Positions 42,375 to 53,599 of a stretch of 64,000 nt of DNA are shown here, piece after piece. The notes beneath the pieces are model-generated. The model saw nothing but the letters and a program-made list of their open reading frames with translations, ran no database searches and had not been told where the DNA came from. The stretch lies in contig CM066912.1 in the NCBI GenBank assembly GCA_033964015.1, positions 25,951,605 to 26,015,604 on the forward strand, given 5' to 3'. The stretch comes from Scolanthus callimorphus (Eukaryota; Cnidaria; Anthozoa; Actiniaria; Edwardsiidae). The position numbers and the translations under genes were made by a program. How positions within the stretch are numbered: position 1 is the first letter of the stretch; every line of letters begins with the position of its first letter.

Positions 42375-42439
42375 GTTGCTTCTAACAATGGACTTAACTG
42401 TGTAAGCTTGTTTCTTAACCAAATGAATGTCAGAAAAAG

Positions 42440-42685
42440 GTAGTCTGCATAGCTGGCGGTTTTGTGTGTGTTTCCGAGACGATTTCATGGGCGAGATGTT
42501 TGATAAATGGCTGCACAAAGAACAGGGCCAAAAAAGTGTGTGCTTTTTGACACTTCTTTGGGCCCCGTTCTTCGCACGTCCATTTATCAAACATCTCTCG
42601 AGTTAAAACAATCTTCGGTCTTGCCAAGGAAATCATCTTAGAAAACACACTAACCACCAGCTACACAGGCTAAGAAAGAGCTGTT
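42440..42685. mobile_element. Palindromic MITE, about 245 bp
   Basis: GTCTGCATAGCTGGCGG, TTTTGTGTGTGTTTCC, ATGTTTGATAAATGG and AAGAACAGGGCC are mirrored by GGCCCCGTTCTTCG, CCATTTATCAAACAT, GAAAACACAC and ACCAGCTACACAGGC. A half copy lies at 10210-10345. Confidence 0.75.
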
Positions 42686-43622
42686 TGCTTCGATTTGTGG
42701 GTTTTTAAAGTCCCACTGCCAACCTTCATCCTTTGCAAGCTTGTGTTTAGTTGTTTAGAATTGCTATATCTTGCACTTTTATTTGAAATATCGCAAGAAG
42801 TTGGTAGAAAGTAGCTAGATTATATGAAAAAACTTAAATACCTGGTAAAAATTGTGCAAAATAGAAATATTAAAACAGTTTCTTTCGAGTATTGAGAAAA
42901 TGTACCCCGGCACGGAAAGGATGGTGGTTGGCGCTGGGCTTTTAAAAGATCCCTAAGAGGATGCAAATTGGATTTAGTGTCTACTTGGTGGCTCCTACTG
43001 GTTTTATTATGGCCCTACCACAATAATCACCCATAATCATTTGGGCCCTAATGCTGTCACACAGGCCGATGTTCATCAAAGACAAAAAATGCCCTTTGCA
43101 CTGTATTTGCCAAACAATTGTCCTATAGTACAATAATTGAGCTATGATCAGCCTTCTCATGCCTAGTTGGATTGATAAAAAGTCTTTACGCCCACTCAGT
43201 CGCTGTTACTCGAATTTGCGCTCAGTTCAAAATTTTCAAGAGAAAAAATATATATACTATCGCACCACCCTAGCCCCTCCACCTGCAACGGGCCTGCTTA
43301 TTTTTGGTCAAATTTTCATCCACCTTCGCATATTCGCATCAAATTTTCTGTGTTGTTAGAAAATGATAACACATAAAACCGAGGGAATTTTTTATATTTT
43401 ACTTGAAAAAAGTCTTATTTGATGCCATCCAAAAAAAGAAATTGGAAGAAAGTACAAACAATTTTTAGTAAGTACTGGCGACCAAATAATACTTGGCGAC
43501 CAAAGTCTGTCGCTTGGTGATTTATTACATCACACTAGGCTACTGTGAGGTACATTGAACGCCACCTATAAGTTGCTCAATATGAGTATGTGTACTCCCA
43601 TTGCTAAAGGGATGGGAGCCAA
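42686..43622. other. No gene seen
   Basis: AT-rich with no domain-bearing ORF. Confidence 0.4.
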
Positions 43623-44638
43623 GGGGGTTACTTGGATATAAGATGACGGGGGGGTCCGACGGAGCTCCAAATTTTATACCCAAAAAAATACCTGCTCCCA
43701 AAATTTTATACCCAAAAAAATACCCAACTTTTTTAGCCTAAAAAGGTTTAAGTAATCATCCATGCAAGAAGGAACCGAAACTCCATTGTTCTATGGCATT
43801 GAGGGTTCCCCACATAGGATGTGTCCCTTTGTTTTACCACAAAGTTATCATGACTAGTAACATAATAGTGAAACAATTATTGATTTCGACTTGCTTGAGA
43901 AAATATGGCGATAATAACTCTCCAGACCAATCAGATTAAAGGAAAACAAAGGAAAAAAAATCACTATTTTACGCTAGGTTCCCCATATACGAAGTCTTTA
44001 AAAATCGTATATCCTGTATATGAGTACCACATGTGCTTATATCTTACCATGAATCCTGAGAAAAGTCTTTCTTTCGTGGTAATTTTACCAATTTTTGTGT
44101 TTAAGCCAATGAAATCGCCGATATTTTCAATAGAACATAATTGCATTCCAGCATGCTCTGCCGTTGGCTTGGGTAGTTCTTATACGGACCATTACTTAAG
44201 GGGCCGACCATTTGACTTTTGAGGGGAGGGGTGGATGATTTTTTTTTGCAAGATTTTTTTTTTTTTACGTCTCTAAGATATTGTAGGCTATTTATTTCGC
44301 AAAATTAGTTGAGGATTATGACAAATATGCCGTGCAGGATATTTTTTTCAAATCACCACCCCCCCCCCCCCCCCCCCCCCCTCAGAAGTCAAATGGTCGG
44401 CCCCTAATACCAGCATACACATGATGCTGAGCTGCTTGCGTTGCCCGGAAATAGCCTAGTATTTTGATCCACTACTAGCCTGTCAGAAGTTTCAACCCCA
44501 AAAAATACCCGCGGATTTTTCAACCGCAAAAAAATACCTGGTAGAATTTTCAACCCCAAAAAATACTTTTACTACAAATTTCATACCCCAAAAAATACGT
44601 CGAACCTCCCCGTCATTTTTATTTCCGAGTACCCCCCC
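43623..44638. mobile_element. 1.0-kb TIR element, relative of the GMCL1 intron 6 foldback
   Basis: GGGGGTTACTTGGATATAAG then ATGACGGGG at the left is mirrored by CCCCGTCATTTTTATTTCC then GAGTACCCCC at the right. Next to the ends lie TTTTATACCCAAAAAAATAC and ATTTTCAACCCCAAAAAATA repeats, shared with 23755-28046. It has no transposase and carries a nested MITE (44200-44404). Confidence 0.8.
44200..44404. mobile_element. Nested MITE GGGGCCGACCATTTGAC, TAA duplication
   Basis: Inverted ends GGGGCCGACCATTTGACTTT and GTCAAATGGTCGGCCCC, with TAA at 44197-44199 and 44405-44407. A C run of about 24 bases lies near the right end. A one-ended copy lies at 51049. Confidence 0.9.
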
Positions 44639-44644
44639 TGAGGA

Positions 44645-44771
44645 TGGGAGCCGGCTCCCCAGTGGTTTTTCGGATATTTAATTTTTTCCTGTGTCTTCTC
44701 CCCGTGACACAGTAATCCCCCGCGCCAAAAAAATCTAATATCCGAAAAAAACCCGGGAGAGCCGGCTCACA
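44645..44771. mobile_element. Palindromic MITE
   Basis: GGGAGCCGGCTCCCC, GTTTTTCGGATATTTA and TGTGTC(T) are mirrored by GACACA, TAATATCCGAAAAAAACC and GGGAGAGCCGGCTC. A fragment of the family is in GMCL1 intron 9 at 31050-31135. Confidence 0.7.
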
Positions 44772-45002
44772 GGCTAAATACAACAACAACAACAATGTAC
44801 TCCATTCTCTATATACATTTTTTTGTACTAATTCCATTTTTTTTTAGATAATGACTTTCTTTTCCGCTATCAATAAAATATGTTTAGGCGGTAAGGGTTT
44901 TACAGAATCAAATCCATTTTACAAGGTGTCTAAATCAGTTAAAATGTGCGAAAAAGCAAGCATTTTGCACGATATTCTGGTAGATGCATTGGTCAAAGAC
45001 AT

Positions 45003-45298
45003 TGGCCGTTTTCACACTAGAATACGAACAAATCGTGTAGACGGACAAATCGTCTGACGATTTGTTCGTCTTTGTACGACTAGTGTGAATTCAGGTCGGA
45101 CTTTAGTCGATTTGTTCGTCTATACGAACAAGTTGTCTATAAAAAATCGTCTTCCTAGACGGCCAAACAGACGAACAAATTTAGACGATTTGTTCGTCTG
45201 AAAATTTGTTCGTCCCGTTTTCACATCGGACGATTTGTTCGTCTACAGACGATTTGTCCGTCCAGACGATTTGTTCTTCTCTAGTGTGAAAACGGCCA
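45003..45298. mobile_element. TIR element made of a GACGATTTGTTCGTC motif array
   Basis: TGGCCGTTTTCACACTAGA and TCTAGTGTGAAAACGGCCA are perfect inverted ends. About eleven copies of GACGATTTGTTCGTC or its complement GACGAACAAATCGTC fill the interior in both orientations. Confidence 0.9.
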
Positions 45299-45559
45299 TT
45301 TTGACCTCCCCTTGTCACATTTTATAGGGTCAAGGGAAGTAATTTGATTGGTAGAAAAGAGAGATGCCGGGAAATCATGGAAACCATTTCGCAACAAAGA
45401 AATACATTTTTTTAAAACAAAGCAAGATACCTTCGTAAATCGCCTGTTTTGTGAGATCAACGCGCACTATCTGTGAAATTGAACATCGCAGATACAAGTT
45501 GGATAAATAAATAGCAAAGTAACAAAGAAAGGAGTGAAAAGTCCATGTGGATTTTCGCG

Positions 45560-45720
45560 GGACCCGAAAACGTTAGGGGAGAAGCGGCAAAAAATGACGC
45601 AATTTTATCGGGCCCGAAAAATTCGGGAGTTTCGAGAAACGCAAAATTCGTCATTCGCACGCCGTTTCGGGAAATTTGTCGGGCCAAGTTTTCGGGCGTT
45701 TCGAGAAACAAACACCCCTG
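45560..45720. repeat. CGGGCCCGAAAA palindromic repeat
   Basis: Several CGGGCCCGAAAA, TTCGGGAGTTTCGAGAAACG and GGGCGTTTCGAGAAACA units. Related in style to 1380-1545. Lies upstream of the first LicD copy. Confidence 0.5.
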
Positions 45721-45885
45721 TACTGCGCGTGCGTAGTACGTTACCTTTTTCCACTCGCCCCATTTTCGCGCGGCCAGAAACTCATCACTCGTCAAACTTT
45801 TCACACAAGCTGTGTATATATTTGAGAGGTCAAAGTATTGTGACGTCAACAGTAATCGCGTGCAGCAGCCGAACGGCTCGGTATC

Positions 45886-47089
45886 ATGCTCATTTTACAC
45901 CCCAAAAGAGTTCTAGTGTTTTTGTGTTTTGGTGTGATTTTGTTTCTTTTTACCTGGGCATCGTGGACAAGAATTCTTTCTTTTCTATCTTCACACCCTA
46001 GCTCGATTAGTCTAGTGCTACTCTAGGTTGCCTGTACAAACTATTTTATGTCAGATTTTGCACCTATAAACTACCTGCCTGCCTCTTAACTATCTCTTTT
46101 ATAACCAAATGTAACTGCAAAAAAGTACAAATAAAGATTGCTGTTGTTCACCTGGGGAGCTTGGTGATTTGAAAGAAGCGATTCCCTCGACGGTGAACAT
46201 ATCGAGATGGTTAGGGTTGGACTCAAGTGTTTGTAAAAACGACGAGTCTCGAACAGTCATATTTAGATATATGGAAGTGAAGCTTGTTTGTCAGAGTACA
46301 ACAGAGGTTTGTACTGTATGGTATTGGGATGTGGCGAACTGGACGATCATTTACACCAACGAGAACCTTTTTCAAGAAGCGCGTGTCAACAGTACCACTC
46401 GATTTTGTCCGATGCCTCTTCGTGGGGAACGCACGGACAGAATAATAAGACCCGACGGTAAGGTGGAATATAATTACTGTCCAGATGATAGATTTCCTTG
46501 CGCTCCGAATAACCTTCTCGAAGCCCTAAAAATACGAATTAACAGTAGTCCTTGCTGCCGCAAGCAGAACATAGACGTCATGAAGCATGCTGGACGCGTG
46601 TTTGATAAGCATAACATTACCTACATGCATGTTGGTGGTACTGTGATAGGTTTAGTAAGGGATCACGGTAAATTCATCCCTTACGACTACGATACAGATT
46701 TTGGTGTGGACTCTAATGATTACGAGAAGCTTGTAAAGGCGATACCTGACTTACAAAAGACTGGGTATATCTTCAAGTTTACTCATCCTGAAAGGGATCC
46801 CCAAATAGCGGCAAACATTGGTACATGATTGGTTGTGTTAATAAGCACTGTGGAAATACGGGGCCCGGGATAGGGATTTATCGGACAGACAGTGAGTGGA
46901 TAGTAGCTCCTGGAACATGGAAGTACCCCAAGAATATAATGCTACCGCCCATTAGGAGGATATTCGAGGGCATGGAAATGTCTTTTCCAAGGGAACCCGA
47001 AAAATATCTCGACTATGTTTACGGGTAAAGACAAATGGCGAACGCCCATGAAATGTGAAAAACATTTCAGTCAAAAATGCAAGGGTTAG
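45886..47089 (+). pseudogene. LicD/fukutin-like transferase, copy 1, decayed
   Basis: Homologous to the intact gene at 62289-63491 and about 90% or more like copy 2 by eye. It starts at an ATG at 45886 with a signal-anchor (LVFLCFGVILFLFTWA). A roughly 140-bp insertion then breaks the frame (46010-46150). The body resumes at EAIPSTVNISRWLGLDS and includes GGTVIGLVRDHGKF and YDYDTDFGVDSNDY, the LicD catalytic region. A 15-bp in-frame deletion removes HWDKT after LLEA. One C is missing near 46800 (stop after ANIGT), and an extra G follows VYG near 47027. The corrected frame would end KCKG at 47089. Several independent lesions make it a pseudogene. Confidence 0.85.
46010..46150 (+). mobile_element. 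Probable retroposon 3' tail inserted in LicD copy 1
   Basis: Absent from copy 2 at the equivalent site. It ends in ACAAATAAAGATTGCTGTTG, resembling the polyadenylation-like tail with a short simple repeat of a LINE/SINE 3' end. TTCAC occurs on both sides. Element family not identified. Confidence 0.45.
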
Positions 47090-47322
47090 GAGCAAGGCTC
47101 AGCAACCTGAGTGAGTTTAATATCAAAGGCAACTATTGGATTTACATGTAGATCTACAAGGACCGGATATAGTAGAAGGAACTGGTTTGCCACGTGTGTC
47201 CAAATGAAAGCTCATGGTGAGCATAGCTCCAAGTCGAGCAAAAAAAAATATTTTCATGTAACCGAAATTATTATTCTAGGGGCCGACTTCCCAGTTCTTT
47301 GTTGAAAATTCTGTACTTCTAA

Positions 47323-48139
47323 GGCCCGTTTCAAACGTCGCGCCAACGTCGTGCCGAGCTCAATTCCTCAATTAGGTTCGACGTTAGCGCGACTCAAGCA
47401 CGACGTTTGAAACCAAATTTGAATTAGGCTCGACTATTCTATTAGGCACGACTCTGGCTCGACATGTGTTGCCGTGCTATCCGACTGAAGCGCGACTTGG
47501 TTTCAAATGTCGTGCTATCGTCGTGTCGAACTCAATGCATAAATTACAGAATGAATTAAAAACTTACCAAACCGGTTTATACGTCGTTGTGCGCAGTCGC
47601 AAAAAAAGAGAGAGGGGTTGTGCGCAGTCGCAAAAAAGAGATAGGATAAAAAGGAAAGAAAGATTGCGGACTCGTCTGAATCTTTCTCCTAAGATGAGAA
47701 CCAAAAGAAAGGCGATAAAACAAGAAGGGCCATAGAAGTGTGTGGACAATTCAAATTTGAGGGCCATAAGTTAGAAAACTACTGTATGGTTATTATGAAA
47801 CCCTCGTGAAACAGTTTATTGTATTGTATTGTATTGTAATGAAGGAAGTAGACGATGTAGCAGATTGCAAACAACGGAACTCATTTTTCAGAACACGAAA
47901 AACTCCAAAAATACAGAACTTTACGGGAACGTTTTGCAAGACATGAAGGCACGAAATAATGGTGAATGGTGTTATACCTTTGTTCAATTGAGAAACAAAT
48001 TCAAGTTTCGCCCGTTGGCCATGTGCCCGCCCGCATTTCGGTTCGACGTTTGAAACCAATGTCGTGCCAGAGTCGCGCTAACGTCGAACCTAATAAAATT
48101 GAGTTCGGCACGACGTTGGCGCGACGTTTGAAACGGGCC
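47323..48139. mobile_element. 817-bp TIR element with GCACGACGTT arrays, TAA duplication
   Basis: GGCCCGTTTCAAACGTCGCG and CGCGACGTTTGAAACGGGCC are inverted ends, continuing through CCAACGTCGTGCCGA. TAA lies at 47320-47322 and 48140-48142. Words such as GGTTCGACGTTAGCGCGAC and GCACGACGTTTGAAACC recur in both halves. The ORFs inside show no known domain. Confidence 0.9.
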
Positions 48140-49623
48140 TAAGTTGGGCCTTCTAAGTTAAAAGAAATGTGGGCATGAAAATGTCTTCTTCGACAGGCGC
48201 ACTCGGTGACCAAGTGTGACCGGGAAGCCCGAAAAATGTATTGATTTTTTTTACGGTTAGACAAATAGCGAACCGGCGACTTTCAGGACTTTAACATGGT
48301 AAGAATTAATGTAAAATAAAACGTAAGTGAATCCTTGTTATAGCTAGTTTTGAGACCAGCAGGACAATTCTTTCGTGACGTGCATGAATTTAAATGTTTA
48401 ATCTCCCTGAGCTGAGAATTATTCAAGTAAGCATTTTAAAAGCAAGGGGGATAGCAACAAAAAAGAAGTCACAATATGTTATAATGTAACTGGGTACAAA
48501 TGTCTTCATGGTGCTGTCCCCTCCTCTTGCATGAGAACTTAAGGCAGCGGATAGCAGCCAAGTCGTACAATCCTTGATAGAGGTGAGGGAGTTTTAGGCG
48601 TCCGAAGCTGTCAACACAACAACTGCGCGGAACACTCTTAGCGACGGCGTTAGAAATGCCGAGAACGAAAATCAGTAGTAGTGGAAATATGTATAGGATT
48701 ATTTTTCTTTTCATTTTATGATATCGTACACTTACTTATACTTATAGTCTTTACCCGGAGATATACTAGATCTTATACGAGCTTCCTTCAAATCCGAGGT
48801 AAAATATCTATCTATCTGTGAACACGGCCGGGAAAGGGGCTGGGGTTGGGGCGTAAACACCTCTAGGTTGTGTCATGGCTTTCGTTTCCCTCTTCTCTTT
48901 TCCTATCAAAAGCGAGAAAGAAGATGACCAAAACAGAAAAAAACTTCCCCAGAGTGGCAGATTGCAGGATTCGTGATACCATACTTAAGGCTTTGTTTGT
49001 TGCCACAATACTATGTATGTTCACGGTTTTGAGAAGCTTCTTTTGAGGTCATTTCTATTATTATTTCTCGTTTTAGTTTGCGGTCGGTCAATATGTGTAC
49101 CTGTTAAAATTCATTCGTGAGTTGCTTAAACAAACACTTCTGCACGAATGGCGATAACTTTGTCGCCCATCATAGCTAGACTTTTACCACACCAGCTAAG
49201 CACGACAAAATTTTGACGGGCTTTGAAAAAGTCTACATCACAGTCTTTCTGGCCCTTTATAAACATTCGCATCCGTGTTGTATCAGATAGTCTACATACA
49301 TCACTCGCCAGGTTGTATCAGATTTACAACAGCTACGGTCCTGGGATTCTTTGTTTTGTTCTTACTAATTATTCGTGAATTTTTTAAGAGCTGTTTAATT
49401 TTAATTATTGTCCATCCAACTATTCCTATCCTCATACGTGTTAGAAAAGAGCTACCAAGAAACAGTTTAAAAATGTAGATATTGATTGTGGTAACCAAAC
49501 AAAGTTTAGTTTACTGTCACGAATCCTGTCATCCGATTGGCTCCACGGCATGTTTGCAGTAAGGCTTCCCTTTGAATAAAAGACCTTCATGCGCATGTGC
49601 AGTCTCGGGAACGACTTGGCATC
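48140..49623. other. No gene seen between the LicD copies
   Basis: AT-rich. A short minus-strand ORF near 48469-48714 begins with a hydrophobic stretch but lacks any family signature. The promoter of LicD copy 2 presumably lies just before 49624. Confidence 0.4.
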
Positions 49624-50675
49624 ATGTTCATTTTCGACTTCAAACGAGTTCTTGTGTTGTTGTGTTTTGGCGTGGTTTCATTTTTCTTTATCTGGGCTGC
49701 GTGGGCCAGAAATCTTTCTATTTTCTTTCTATCTACACCTGGCGGGCTCACTGGTGATTTGAACATAGCGATCCCCTCGACGGTGAACCTATCGAGATGG
49801 TTAGCGTTGGACTCGCGTGTTTGTATAAAGAACGAGTCTAGAACAGTCACGTTTAGATATATGGAAGTGAAACTTGTTTGTCAGAATACAACAGAGGTTT
49901 GTACTGTATGGTATTGGGATGTGGCCAACTGGACGATCATTTACACCAACGAGAATCTTTTTCAAGCAGCGCGTGTCAACAGTACCACTCGATTTTGTCC
50001 GATGCCTCTTCGTGGGGAACGCACGGACAGAATAATAAGACCCGACGGTAAGGTGGAATATAATTACTGTCCAGATGATAGATTTCCTTGCGCTCCGAAG
50101 AACCTTCTCGAAGCGCATTGGGATAAGACCCTAAAAATACGGATTAACAGTAGTCCTTGCTGCCGCAAGCAGAACATAGACGTCATGAAGTATGCTGGAC
50201 TCATGTTTGATAAACATAACATTACCTACATGCATGTTGGGGGTACTGTGATAGGTTTAGTAAGAGACCACGGTCAATTCATCCCTTACGACTACGATAC
50301 AGATTTTGCCGTGGACTCTAATGATTACGAGAAACTCGTAAAGGCGATACCTGACTTACAAAAGACTGGATATGTCTTCAAGTTTACTCATCCTGAAAGG
50401 GATCCCCCAAATAGCGGCAAACATTGGTACATGGTGGGTTGTATTATAAGCACTGTGGTTGCGGACCCGGGATAGGGATTTATCGGACAGACAGTGAGTG
50501 GATAGTAGCTCCTGGAACATGGAAGTACCCCAAGAATATAATGCTACCGCCCATTAGGAGAATATTCGAGGGCATGGAAATGTCTTTTCCAAGGGAACCC
50601 GAAAAATATCTCGACTATGTTTACGGTAAAGACAAATGGCGGACGCCTTTTAAGTACGGCGATTCACGAAAATGA
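49624..50675 (+). pseudogene. LicD/fukutin-like transferase, copy 2, one frameshift
   Basis: ATG at 49624 gives a type II membrane protein: signal-anchor LVLLCFGVVSFFFIWAAW, no long stem, then the luminal domain with FRYMEVKLVCQNTTEVC, the GGTVIGLVRDHGQF loop and the acidic YDYDTDFAVDSNDY (the Gly before Val is Ala here). Near 50446 TGTATTATAAGC lacks one base relative to TGTGTTAATAAGC of copy 1, so HCGCGPGIGIYRTDSE is in the next frame. The end, FKYGDSRK, differs from the KCKG ending of the other copies, suggesting a lost 3' end. Could be a pseudogene or a gene with one sequencing error. Confidence 0.8.
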
Positions 50676-50705
50676 GCCCATAAGGTGTCCGGACGGAACG
50701 CTATA

Positions 50706-51047
50706 CAGTCAACTCTCGTTATTGCGGACATCATCGGGGGTAAGCTTTGGTGTCCGTAATAGCGGGGTGCGAGGAAAAATCATAATCCGTCATTGAAAAG
50801 TTATAATAATGGTCAAATATAATGATAACAGTGTCAAACTGAGATATGAACTTTGCTGAACATTGAAACATTCTTGTAAGGAAGCTGGTAGATAACAATG
50901 GAGTTCATGTTGAGGTTTATTATTGTATTGTTTGGTGAAAACAAGCAGTCCGCTAAATTCCCGGTGTGATGAAAAGTCGGATTTGTTATTTTTAAAATAA
51001 AAACCTTGCACAGCTTGCCGTAGACAAACAGCAGTGTCCGCAATAAG
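50706..51047. mobile_element. Pogo/Tigger-like element, interrupted at its right end
   Basis: TA, then CAGTCAACTCTCGTTATTGC at the left, and AGTGTCCGCAATAA at 51032-51047 as the start of the inverse end. The GGGGCCGACCATTTGAC element follows directly, so it inserted into or truncated this end. Confidence 0.55.
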
Positions 51048-51048
51048 G

Positions 51049-51290
51049 GGCCGACCATTTGACTTTTGAGGGGGGAGGGTGGATGTTTTTTTTGCAAGAT
51101 TTTTTTTTACGTCTCTAAGATACTGTAGGATATTTATTTCGTAAAATTAATCCGAAAACAAAATAAAAAACTCACTTTCCAATCAACAGCTATGAACTTC
51201 TGAAGTTTGAATTTCGCGCTATTTTTGAACACAAAAGAGCGGAAAATTCAAACTTCAAAAGATCATAACTTTTGATTGGAAAGTGATTTT
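51049..51290. mobile_element. One-ended GGGGCCGACCATTTGAC copy plus a hairpin
   Basis: The left TIR and CAAGATTTTTTTTTACGTCT match 44200-44404; the right TIR is not found. From about 51170 to 51290, CACTTTCCAATCAAC and GAAGTTTGAATTTCGCGC are mirrored by GCGGAAAATTCAAACTTC and TTGATTGGAAAGTG. Confidence 0.6.
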
Positions 51291-51674
51291 TTGATTATTT
51301 TTTCGGATCTGCTCATTAAACCAGGTAGTTTTTCATGTTGTATGTTCAAAATAATCATAAAAGGCTGTTTTAAAGTAAGTCAAATTTTGATGACGTCATT
51401 TTCCCGCCAAAACCGTTAATTTGAAAATTTCAAAAAGAAAATTTTTTCCTCTTATTGATTTTTATCCACATGCAAATATAAAATTTATTGGACAAACTTG
51501 TCGAAAGTTATTCAAAATCCCGTTAAAACCGGTGATTTTGATTCCCTCCCAGCCCACGGTGTTTATAGCATTTTGTCGTGTTTCCTGTCTGTTTTGAGAC
51601 CAAAAATCTTATTTTTCTCCTATCCTCAGGTAGCCCAATTCGCGATTTCATGCGCAAATAAAATACCCCCTTAA

Positions 51675-52038
51675 AGGGGCTGTGTCACGGTTATTTTAAT
51701 ATAAACTTGTAAATACAGCTCTAAATTTGTATGTAAACATCCCCAAATTATACTTATATCGCTTGGTATTAGCCTCATAGCCAATGTAGGCAAGTTTTAG
51801 CGGCAAGAATGCTATGATTTGCAAGCAAATTTTGATGTAAATTCAAACTTTGAAAACTTTCAAAAACTTCAAAAACTCATTGTTGCAATCCGTTTCCATC
51901 CGCTCTGTAATAGATCCATGAAGCCTACAATCATGATAGTTTTGCAGTTAAAGGGCTATTTAACAACCAGACTAGTATTGTGGCTATCCATCGGTTATTT
52001 TTATGTTTTTTACATCACCCAAATTTGTGCTTCCAACA
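51675..52038. mobile_element. AGGGGC-TTAA MITE, inverted relative of 41214-41570
   Basis: Starts AGGGGCTGTGTCACGG after TTAA (51671-51674). The interior matches the reverse complement of the RPL36A intron 4 copy. The right end is lost before GGGAAAATGTTACG. Confidence 0.7.
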
Positions 52039-52294
52039 GGGAAAATGTTACGAATTTATGCTTTTATCACACTCTTGTCAGTCTCTTAGAGTCTGTGACT
52101 AAAACATTATGACCCCCCCCCCCTCTGAATCAAACTTCCTATAGATTTAAACAAATACTTTAATCATGGTGTCCAAGAAATTCTGATATTCTAGTGTAAT
52201 AAGGGGACTGATCTCAAAATGCAGAAAATGCAGAGAAGACCCTCGGACGATTGTAACAAGCACAAAGAGTAATATGTGTGTGGGTTTGGGTGTG

Positions 52295-52642
52295 TCCCAA
52301 CCCTAATAGCTGGGCACTTTTATAACCAAAAAATACTATCACAAGAATAATTGGCAGATCATATCAAGAAAGTACTGTCGATTTTATGGCAAATCCGGCG
52401 CGGGCTGCATGCCTGTGGTGTCAGAATATCGTCTCAGGCCCCTCGGCGGGGAACAAGAACAACATGGCGACCAAGAGAACGCTGCCAATTTTTGGTGAAT
52501 TCTCCTGCTTTTTTCGCTAAGACATGGGGAAAAATACTTACAGACCTTCCAAATAATGTAAGGGGGAATTTTCTAATAAGAAACCCTATAGTAGCTGGGC
52601 ACTTTTATAACCAAAAAAGTATCGCAAGAATGATTGGCAGTG
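52295..52642. repeat. Direct repeat pair AGCTGGGCACTTTTATAACC
   Basis: The roughly 60-bp unit (TAGCTGGGCACTTTTATAAC, then a CAAGAATRATTGGCAG block) occurs at about 52300-52360 and 52580-52640, about 270 bp apart. The intervening ORF has no domain. Confidence 0.6.
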
Positions 52643-52769
52643 ACGTTCTGGAATACTATTGGAGGATTCCAGAAACGTCAGGCACTACGTAACGTACCAT
52701 GATTTTTTTGAGCTCGCTAGTGCGGGATATTCCGACACCTTTATACTTATAGAAAAGGGCTTTAGTTTA

Positions 52770-53071
52770 GGGCCATTCCATTTTTTATCTGCACCCCCCC
52801 TACAGAAGAAGTTTTCCTAGGGGATATAGCAAAAATTGCCATTTCCGAGGGGGTCAAACCGAAAAAAGGCTCTTCCGTGGGTTTTTCCGAGGGGGTACGT
52901 TGAGAAAAGCCTCTTCCGTGGGTTTTTCCGAGGGGGTGCAATAAAAAACAGCCTCTTCCGTGGGTTTTTTCCGAGGGGGTGCAATCCAAAATAGGCCCTT
53001 TTTCCGAGGGGGTTACTAAAGAAAATGAGCTCTTCCGTTCGGGGGGGTTCGGCTTAAAAATGGAATGGCCC
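52770..53071. mobile_element. GGGCCATTCCATTTTT MITE, copy 3, TTA duplication
   Basis: Ends GGGCCATTCCATTTTTTATC and AAAAATGGAATGGCCC, TTA at 52767-52769 and 53072-53074. The interior repeats GGGTTTTTCCGAGGGGGT. Confidence 0.9.
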
Positions 53072-53467
53072 TTAGCATTAGAGCAACTACCAAGCTGCGC
53101 AAATAGTGGAAGTGTTACGTAGCACCTCACAAGCAAATACGTAATTAAAAGTGAAGAAACCGCTAAACCAAAAAAAGCGGCAAAATAAAAGGTCAAATTG
53201 GATTGAAAAGTAAATATTAGAAAACACAAACTACATTGGTAAACAAATTTTAGTTTTCATTTAGAATGATAATTTTCCGTTACTACACTATCTTTGACAA
53301 ATAGAGAGAAAGGACAAACAGACAAGATTTATGCCAACGTTTCGGACTCTTTACACATGTTGGGAATGGAAGACTAAATTTGCTCAGAAAAAAAAGTGCT
53401 GCGAGAAACTTGAGAGAACAAAAGTGGATCTTTTAAAAAAACTAAGAAAATATATAAACTTTCAAGA

Positions 53468-53599
53468 AATAATTTCGCCTTAAAACAACAAAATAACAAT
53501 AGCCCAATATCTCTACGACTGTTTCTAATGGTTAATTTCGCCTAAAAACAACAAAAGAACAATAGCCCAATATCTCTACGACTGTTTCTAATGGTCCAC
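53468..53599. repeat. Tandem duplication, two ~65-bp units
   Basis: AATTTCGCCT..AAACAACAAAA then CAATAGCCCAATATCTCTAC and GACTGTTTCTAATGGT occurs twice back to back. The second unit abuts the 53587-53793 palindrome. Upstream, 53075-53467 shows nothing recognisable. Confidence 0.8.

Noticed and set aside
45534..46001. 155-aa plus-strand ORF upstream of LicD copy 1
   Set aside because: Its first part is the CGGGCCCGAAAA repeat, and its end is an out-of-frame reading of the LicD signal-anchor.
52351..52692. 113-aa ORF
   Set aside because: It spans the AGCTGGGCACTTTTATAACC repeat copy and has no domain features.
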